Source of the DNA: Planctomycetaceae bacterium
GTDB taxonomy: Bacteria > Planctomycetota > Planctomycetia > Pirellulales > Pirellulaceae
NCBI GenBank assembly: GCA_020638995.1
Contig: JACKHM010000001.1
Span: forward strand, 2,232,001 to 2,296,000
Length of the DNA stretch: 64,000 nt
Direction of reading: 5' to 3'
This document shows, piece by piece, positions 62,401 through 64,000 of this stretch. A program made the position numbers and the translations under genes. The notes beneath the pieces are model-generated. The model worked only from the letters and a program-made list of their open reading frames with translations. It was not told the origin of the DNA and searched no databases. Within the stretch, counting starts at the first letter, position 1, and each line of letters begins with the position of its first letter.

Positions 62401-64000
62401 TTGCTGTACGCCAACGCCAATGTCGGTTTGGATCTGCAAAAGGTCGGCGTTACAGCGGTGGTCAACAACACCATCGTGCAAGCCGTGGGAGAAGGCGTCC
62501 ACCTGCGCAGCAACAGCCACGATGTGACGCTGACTAACAACATCTTCGAAATCCAATCCGGCCACGCGCTGCGCATCGAAGACAACAGCCAAGTCGGATT
62601 CGTAAGCGATTACAACTTGTTCCAGCTCAGCGGCGGCGATCTGGCCTTGTGGGGCAGCAGAATGTTTGTCGATCGAACCGACTGGTTCTTTGAACTTGGC
62701 TTCGACGCGCATAGCACTCAGCAAGATCCGAACTTCGTCGACCCTGACGGCGCGGATGATGTGCTGGGATTCGATCTCACGCCGATCGGGCCGGCTGTGA
62801 TCATCGACGACGGCGATGCCGGCTTCAGCACCACGGGCAGTTGGACCACTGTGGCGTTCGAAGACGCCTTGGACGGCGATTACCGATTCGCCAATTGGGA
62901 CAGCGGCGCCAACGTGGCGACGTGGACATTCGATGGGCTCGAGGCCGGTCAGTACTACCATGTGGCAGTCACCTGGCCGGACGATCCCGCTTTCTTCCGG
63001 GAAACCTCGGGCATTCCGTTTTCGGTCATCGACGCCGAACGAGTGGTCGACGTGTATCGAGCCAACCAGACGCAAGTCACCGCCGACTTTACCGATGCCG
63101 GTGTGACTTGGAGTGAACTGGGCGTTTACCGAGTTACCGGCGATACGCTGACCGTCAGCTTGCGGAGCAACTTTACCGGCGGCAGCACGTCAGACCAGGT
63201 ACTGGCCGACGCCGTTCGTCTGCAACACGTCCAAGGCGACCATGGCCTGGACGACGACTTCCACTTGCAAATCAATTCACCGGCCATTGACCGCGGCAGC
63301 CTGTTGTCGGCCTCGTATCTGGAACCGCTGCCCAACGGCGGTCGAGTCAACCTGGGCGCATACGGCAACACGGCCGAAGCCGCTTTGAGTCCGGCTACCA
63401 CGATTCAGGTTCTTTCACCCAACGGATTGGAGAAATGGGCCGCAGGCCAAACCGTTGCCGTCGAATGGCGCAGTTCCGGCCTGACCGAGGAACAAACGGT
63501 GGCGCTGGTCAATGTCGGCGGCGCAGCGGTAGACAACTGGTTGACCGATGCCGGGCAGTTGGTTTTGGGTTCAAAGTCTTCCACGACCACGGCGATCGAT
63601 GTTTCGGGCGTCGCCAATCCAGCGCCAACGGCCGTGTATCAGAGTTATGCCTCGGCCGGTTCCGGCGCTGGCAAACACCTGCGGTACGAACTGGCGATTC
63701 CCGACGGCCAGTATACCGTCCGCTTGCACATGTACGACCGCGATAGCTCCAGCGTGGGCGAAGCGATCACCGATCTGTATTTGCAGGACGCATTGGTCGT
63801 CGACGACATGGATCTCTATGCCGAAGCGGGCAGTCGCTACAAGGTGGTGGTCAAAAAGTTCACCGTCGACGTCAGCGGCGGCAACGGCCTAGTGGTCGAA
63901 TTGGTCAACATCGCGGGCGACCCAGCTTACCTGGCGGCGATCGAATTGGCGGTGCCCAATACCGGCGGCAGCGCTTCGCCCACAGCCGACTTAGAAGTCT
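47428..64000 (+). CDS. Giant secreted mosaic protein: metzincin-like, RTX, propeller and beta-helix modules (3' partial)
   Basis: One frame stays open from ATG 47428 to the window end: more than 5,520 codons. The leader is very basic (RLRKLLRRRQRRRSRAF) and ends LEPRLMLDG (residues 33-41), a planctomycete export-type leader. A zinc-protease-like domain follows with HELGHLLGLGH (H362, E363, H366, H372) and a Met-turn NLMNYSS (M399), as in metzincins. Residues ~450-1780 are unassigned beta-rich repeats. Residues ~1785-2778 are RTX nonapeptides. Then a propeller-like block (~2810-3215) and three cycles of parallel beta-helix with accessory beta-sandwich modules. It is probably a Ca2+-stabilised adhesin or protease displayed or released outside the cell. 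The C-terminus and any anchor are not seen. Confidence 0.85.
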   Translation, partial: MISRTKHNSRLRKLLRRRQRRRSRAFPLRGEVLEPRLMLDGTNYVVLDFTPDVIEDEFLPKPFLDTFTTVGRRGEYFPLNYSFLDYDGKDGINEADAELAAEAIVRDVYRRLRPFIKDEDLDIRLYSTRKHLDTNSNAGLEFLQTRIDRERENAFVIYVGGDLKTINPDFITVNGENTDLSGVGQQAFDDGNHEWYAYAFAEKSAEVLAKEHFKKQRTDITKTKVILDANNSSNSLKVTARMLDDPSPDQGDLNVKPRIQITSGNASFINAGVVPGDLVEVVVPDSDGNGTSTQSFQVGEILNNGTLKLNLDRDVAGGGTAQGGGSTTWDPWLANGLEITIHRVPPATSQEYTQSVSWAIVHELGHLLGLGHICRTDDGDCETVGAKYKKNPKGDLNLMNYSSPKSENRFVNGPAKYETEQYDDGVVFDSFYWEADLNHFQEVRNSFLFNDAADEFLQPSTSDILGNTYLEEFETAVAFGLLEPAENNVDFLTPPPERAVPPAASQGTVGATTPANIAGAITTGFNNLRQNLFDDISGEMNLGSGTLPVMASNLGDLLGVNALLTSNVDSLDVSSATTMSGLRDQLVAAGFTVDRFITDSNFGNLAANSPADFIQVSRSYALRELFGETMFDDAGAAGIGDLSGIDLEGELGVDGQALFSVTFGVDTQGFYLLPGEILRMRADAFGALDVGLSTAAQASGNASAFVVTELGISAAHADGRVRLSELTSSFAQRTQTDVVGGASLGMNASFNLPGGASIPLYGNWSWDVSGGGSSLLPDYSGFDDEFVVDELIELVGTGLNQLGAQAAVMTKSVGAIPFLGKDLASRLTPLVEDSISYDNEFGSGRAYLEELGFEILSVISPADLIAGNFTSGDLLRLRYDTTAMHDLAPFGFDGDLKYSAAGVPVDLSLHGTVNIDPSLSFDLEFGLDATKGPFVIEGASISADLPVTVDLTGELDIGNLAGVVVNTSAVYETGMSFVISDFDSVANEKFYLSQLSLGKLLRDTADVAQTTGDVTLDLALSLDADAVPIIGKHLTQALTWEADATYDVATKAGTFEIKPESVPSLANIERQLRDDFLTEVDAYNPLPVEFRRFLSMDIALLGNKSLLDMLGLGAAEILIDPGKFIGMENVDLAGGDANDNDHIILNYEFTEPANVIALLMGQPADLFTLDIKKTFEGPDLEIPVVPDTPVASFFGIINFTFGLNIEVGVDMGFDVVLGLDTSGFYVLDDSDPLLTVTGGISAKPIIKGKLTIVDFAEVTGDIGVEAIGGIDLTLPSAPNGKIRAKDLFQNGKLNLDVLQFSLAFDLTWGLVGKVGNDAAASISTDRYEDRYRLFELTIGGSEPSAAKFEDLKREMERRADQAAWCGSLIVYPNPVSAAGCLYYSAPDLLELGEKGYKWAKEKWDQAVDFANDLGGQAAAGYKHSVDIIQGFLDDIGVTDIISVSGETLNDLKSLWGAGDWESVDPEKRPPTFSTKKVGDTLFVTWLESHRPGRGWQADDDSWTAYLPIGYPGTAVPYFDLGDQSRVTVYSDGKFSYLGKTYHVLDDDLTTDGIGDDIYIEYGGSVRLYVDTFDIRTMTTLPRGYIVPEYTTIRWNATNKRDDSDVQFSARIYYDGRVQYDYGPGNTNLLPKIGVTEDGQFTAIDPYDGQSNLSLVNSVRILTDGSTINRGTNEFSIPTLYAAGPFPEEGAPHVNTIDQADPLAANLKIDWEDGDIVIDAPDFVTSEEIAKRKSGCFDGCETEREYADIRHPNRAVIDAAGINKIVVVGSTHDDNLIATAGLTIPVTLYGLAGNDLLVGTAVDDEIFGGEGNDIIQGRLGNDTLHGDGGDDQLFGDYGNDTLDGGAGDDRLDEEFVADDSESAPSRIAEQNILNGGSGNDELRGSPGRDTMDGGLGKDTLVGNAGNDEMRGGPDFKAVYVIADESDYLDGGPGDDHLIGGIGEDLLIGGSGDDVLEGRADDDQLQGDDDNLRLLGNDMLYGGDGNDTLLGGLGADRLFGEGGADVLRGGPGNDLLVGALENDYEASSDGNDALFGGPGDDELYGGPSGAGLPIFSAPGSVSMDVLEGDDGIDILVGGSGPDSLNGGADFDSLDGGDGDDFLAGGPGSEDPSDTYTDLLMGGPGNDQLFGSRNSTGLIGTFMDGGPGNDVLGGQSGPDLMIGGPGADEMDGLGGDDRLFGHSQSGAGDDDAADVLRGGPGNDHIEGQGGDDILEGNDGSDSIFGMAGRDMILGGNGNDQLFGMDDDDQIFGGDGADTIEGGAGADLINGDDGDDRLFGHSQSGADDDGAADRIYGDAGDDLIEGGAGADELHGGDGDDRIFGHREDAAGDDGGADTLFGDAGEDLLYGQAGNDEIRGGANDDRIWGGLGNNLLYGDAGRDVIIALSGNDIISGGADADLIQAGAGDDQVAGDDGDDRIYLGPGNDTGGGGSGDDFVFGEDGNDVLTGGLGQDYLNGGAGVDDIAGGDDADYLVAGTGAGGLLDGGAGDDRIVGSDEGASVDPNFTDMIYFGDRILGGPGNDQIWALGGADYIDGGDGDDRIEGGVGSDYVLAGNGDDWVFAGDDLGDQIFGGAGADTLYGSHVGDDIIHGDADNDRIFGQGGQDQLFGDAGDDILDGGADADVISGGDGDDELIGGGGAGDQLNGDAGDDLIRGSDDGADQIDGGTGRDVVFGGGGNDVILGGDGDDILHGGAGDDQIEGGGGSDVILGEADHDILFGHSPTGSGDNNAVDFIYGDFGTNADEAGSGQDQLFGGGGNDRLFGEAGDDLINAGGGTSDLVDYGSGDGATPGNFAPPTATAAPGIQPAFALIAADATLASGATDQGRWSELAGSATDFGVSGHASASIDPRVAVNGDATYVAWADARYGNYEIYVARHDAGGWSQLASSAETGGISASQTSSRQPSIAINAAGNPVVAWTEFTATGSDIHVLAWDTGAGEWLALGSSNASGGISATGSASEPQVLNTATGVVVAWLDSSNGHTNVHARRFDGANWVELNGSATGGGISGAATDVQQLALATDGNKIAVAWTQSVNGQQQFLLREYSGSSWQQLAGSATGVGISGTTAASTSATVAYHNNELFVAWREADTDPAVPGTEIYAARFTGGQWQPAGDGATSGGGISAAAGDSQQPRLSSAGGVLHLVWTDDRLARQLDETVSIFARQWNGTAFVEEIRGDAESTGISTTAGLPETVHVAVDGSGHPFAVWTDVKSVGSAIYLQANLYDVSSPNNVRTASDTPGNSIQDVLNAYVLGPGDVILVTGTISGNVTVTAADAGVAIVGAPGSRVDGNIAINSADDVILQRLDVSGTITVNNSAGFTMRESASGNLTIQAGSNAQIAHNSLGNVLLAGNSTGAAFEQNQFADLTIGTGGATDVLASGNTLVRLLILNSASGTISENDLHHLQLAAAFDGKIQSNDIHDSAAALMQVGVLYEAPATLSDNKIHGHTTGIVVHVSADIDGLGYVGASTANQVFDNATGIQLQQGRVRGQHIYANQIGVEGTGILGGDSLDNANLIHDNAVGVRFMGTIQFNDLQDNAVGIDATSNQLITHNVIAGAGTAAIVVANQSRVRIFENTVDSTTGDNIRVTGVSSEVEVRGNVLSSESGYNLYVDGGSQSGFFSDFNALHHGPAGKLVHYNNTDFVDILDWQVDVNRFDLHSIGTTVVDPLSAQPRFVNRHWDDFAILTPAAGLRAASPTVDLSDVRLDQGIEHGYANLLVNPSFESGLTNWVVNAQATSATGPQTAWDGSQYFAPGDTVIGEAEQTIDLVAAGFTPAELDSEDLTIVFGGRLRSSAESKPDSGEIRLVFLDGSAQELETVSTEKSAMSDRWYLAGERVPIPAGARSVRFEYTATRNTGNSNHAALDQAFVHVMPESYAPDLGAFANIADDAVSVAQPRILLHSPDLYVDAERGKPFEIRWETFDNPLNSDVRIDLYQDGTHGPELVTTIAAQTSDDGSYLWTPENSNVAFGTHGLRIAVTLLGNELITDRSEEGFSVPENTTTFFVNDQTTADDEYSAAVGDNRNTGKTAAAPKPNPVNLLRTYALGPTHTLFVDSGTYRLHNPIVLSGAGIRGDDEGFVFTGPTDTNRVTSFRYAHPSITGPLIELDDADLVTLSHLTLLGGSTGIYAHNGSTSLTATDLIVQNQAADGIRVEGGSSVAGIDSVDASFNGAYGIYIDGHVGTIDGVTVSNNRRDGLHLEDPGGVVIQSTTGHHNLGSGIVLQNGVNEDQAIIGNTDLTLDLGNKFYSNAANGVAASGPVLVVGNVVYGHTGFSSRGIVVSGAAAGWNVVYGNATGIEQSLGGQTHNNRVYGNTVGILVDDDGSVHGNVIYSNVSGIVADYHAATVDVTNNLIYDHAEAAVKLVPIYGSSSLSILNNTIFEPSADGVVIGYAHDTDLRNNIIQVDTGVGVSVDSLSQVGFASDFNLLYAGSGGAVGDWQGVPRTTLADWQSSTFQDGNSLSQDPLFVDFDGADGVLGFTNASQDGRDDDFHLQSLYGSFHGGSLAPALNAMTGLPALLTATEQTDGLQSPAIDRGDDATSLGNEPATNGGFANLGTYGTTSQASKSPSSFITVISPDGNVTWPAGRTFDIRWRSSDMSGTVDIQLVQSDGIGGFIAVDLLADDTANDGLFSWTISNSVTPGEYYVQITDNISAQSDTSNEAFTLIEPVSAYYVNIESDGDFSDNEYTTVSGDNGNDGLFPSSPKASIRAVLEAYDLGPGDVIYVDTGEYALGANIELLPDDSGVVIQGPISGDHVALLNRGNTSSGSYVFELLGADDVTLSHLSMTGGYHGIFADQHFGGSFANPLVDSDGLVVADSRIFRHGNDGVYLKESNDFSVFSGNSVYDNGADGIDLEGYGHTVRDNQAYGHLSFSFSSGINLDPPSDAPAVSVVENNEVFNNRAGIVVDTFVTATGNTAHDNTTGIELTGNALAVGNIVYSNNIGVRHNYGGRSQDNRVFHNTTGIVLKRDGTPVGNQIYGNSTGIATDPLEIYTGRIANNLLYANANVGLDLQKVGVTAVVNNTIVQAVGEGVHLRSNSHDVTLTNNIFEIQSGHALRIEDNSQVGFVSDYNLFQLSGGDLALWGSRMFVDRTDWFFELGFDAHSTQQDPNFVDPDGADDVLGFDLTPIGPAVIIDDGDAGFSTTGSWTTVAFEDALDGDYRFANWDSGANVATWTFDGLEAGQYYHVAVTWPDDPAFFRETSGIPFSVIDAERVVDVYRANQTQVTADFTDAGVTWSELGVYRVTGDTLTVSLRSNFTGGSTSDQVLADAVRLQHVQGDHGLDDDFHLQINSPAIDRGSLLSASYLEPLPNGGRVNLGAYGNTAEAALSPATTIQVLSPNGLEKWAAGQTVAVEWRSSGLTEEQTVALVNVGGAAVDNWLTDAGQLVLGSKSSTTTAIDVSGVANPAPTAVYQSYASAGSGAGKHLRYELAIPDGQYTVRLHMYDRDSSSVGEAITDLYLQDALVVDDMDLYAEAGSRYKVVVKKFTVDVSGGNGLVVELVNIAGDPAYLAAIELAVPNTGGSASPTADLEV
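52780..55760 (+). repeat. RTX calcium-binding nonapeptide repeat block in the giant gene
   Basis: About 1,000 codons of GGxGxDxUx-type repeats, dozens of units, for example GGEGNDIIQG, GGDGDDR, GADTIEGGAGADLINGDDGDDRLFG. They form Ca2+-binding beta-rolls that fold only outside the cell, usual for type I-secreted or large surface proteins. Longer units (HSQSGADDDGAADRI-like inserts) recur inside, for example near 53950, 54250, 54390 and 55580. Confidence 0.92.
55850..57080 (+). other. Propeller-like repeat block (BNR-like) in the giant gene
   Basis: Six or so units of ~65 residues with a recurring core: WSELAGSAT...GISG...PRVAVNGDATYVAWAD...IYVARHD. The pattern (W-x2-L-A-G-S-A / V-A-W-x-D) matches the sialidase/BNR type of beta-propeller. 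The exact fold is inference. Confidence 0.55.
57090..58530 (+). other. Parallel beta-helix module 1 of the giant gene
   Basis: Starts with SIQDVLNAYVLGPGDVILVTGTI and runs as short N-rich coils (NTLVRLLILNSASGTISENDLHHLQL; NKIHGHTTGIVVHV). It resembles NosD/pectate-lyase-type right-handed helices. It is followed by a beta-sandwich of carbohydrate-binding appearance (NPSFESGLTNWVVNAQ, about 58560-59040). Confidence 0.65.
59430..60850 (+). other. Parallel beta-helix module 2 of the giant gene
   Basis: Preceded by an Ig-like domain (about 59090-59420; KPFEIRWETFDNPLNSDVRIDLYQDG). Opens FFVNDQTTADDEYSAAVGDNRNTGK, then helix coils (GIYAHNGSTSLTATDLIVQNQ; NNRVYGNTVGILVDDDGSVHGNVIY) and ends DPLFVDFDGADGVLGF. 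Confidence 0.7.
61110..62770 (+). other. Ig-like domain plus parallel beta-helix module 3 of the giant gene
   Basis: The Ig-like part (FDIRWRSSDMSGTVDIQLVQSDG...EYYVQITDN) precedes a third helix opening YYVNIESDGDFSDNEYTTVSGDNGND and ending DPNFVDPDGADDVLGF. Start and end text parallel module 2, so the modules are internal duplications. Confidence 0.7.
62790..63990 (+). other. Golvesin-like and malectin-like domains of the giant gene
   Basis: VIIDDGDAGFSTTGSWT...WDSGANVATWTFDGLEAGQYYHVAVTW matches golvesin C-terminal-type domains (62790-63240). After another Ig-like stretch (QVLSPNGLEKWAAGQTVAVEWRSSG), AIDVSGVANPAPTAVYQSYAS...YTVRLHMYDRDSSSVGE resembles malectin-like carbohydrate binding (63595-63970). 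Names are by pattern only. Confidence 0.55.

Overview
The window looks like a chromosome segment of a planctomycete of the Pirellulaceae/Rhodopirellula type. The evidence is two copies of the cytochrome-like DUF1549/DUF1553 plus DUF1501 gene pair, a WD40 protein, an SHD1-domain protein, a CxPxR sulfatase, two class III nucleotidyl cyclases and a giant exported protein opening with an LEPRLMLDG-type leader. No rRNA, tRNA or CRISPR array was recognised. All calls come from reading the sequence and translations; no database search was run.

Region 1 (1-30.5 kb) is a dense, ordinary chromosomal backbone. It holds the 3' end of a WD40/LolA-like gene, a TlpA-like thioredoxin, a soluble FHA-GAF cyclase and a membrane HAMP cyclase, then a DUF1549/1553 + DUF1501 pair. 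Next, on the minus strand, come an MFS transporter and a zinc-ribbon/TerB - upp - nucleoside transporter operon (pyrimidine salvage), followed by speA. On the plus strand are an unknown gene, lpxD-lpxI (lipid A synthesis) and an ABC-F ATPase whose ribosome-binding site can be locked in a stem. A minus-strand block then runs Na+/Ca2+ exchanger, DUF1549/1553, DUF1501, sodium:solute symporter, creatininase.

Region 2 (30.6-47.4 kb) is an accessory, rearranged zone. It starts with a 1.6-kb insertion sequence with 29-bp terminal inverted repeats and a frameshifted transposase. After this comes an inverted cluster of seven GACA-N7-TGTC dyads that looks like transposon-end or operator DNA without a transposase. 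Then there is a tight minus-strand operon of three or four unrecognised genes, divergent from a lambda-cI-like XRE repressor across a 7-3-7 palindrome, and a two-gene nucleotidyltransferase cassette resembling toxin-antitoxin/Abi pairs. Two related DDE transposase copies (1281-bp homologous blocks) bracket a truncated EF-Tu gene, a GH-A family glycosidase, a sulfatase, an SHD1 gene, fragments of an IS91-type transposase and a class III CoA-transferase, and a 166-bp direct repeat.

Region 3 (47.4-64 kb) is one uninterrupted reading frame of more than 5,500 codons that leaves the window. It encodes a secreted mosaic protein: leader, metzincin-like HExxHxxGxxH domain with Met-turn, a long unassigned region, about 1,000 residues of RTX calcium-binding repeats, a propeller-like repeat block, then three cycles of parallel beta-helix with Ig-like, golvesin-like and malectin-like modules.

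The best candidates for something undescribed are the repressor-controlled operon at 32.7-36.5 kb with its adjoining dyad array, and the giant RTX/beta-helix protease-like protein.
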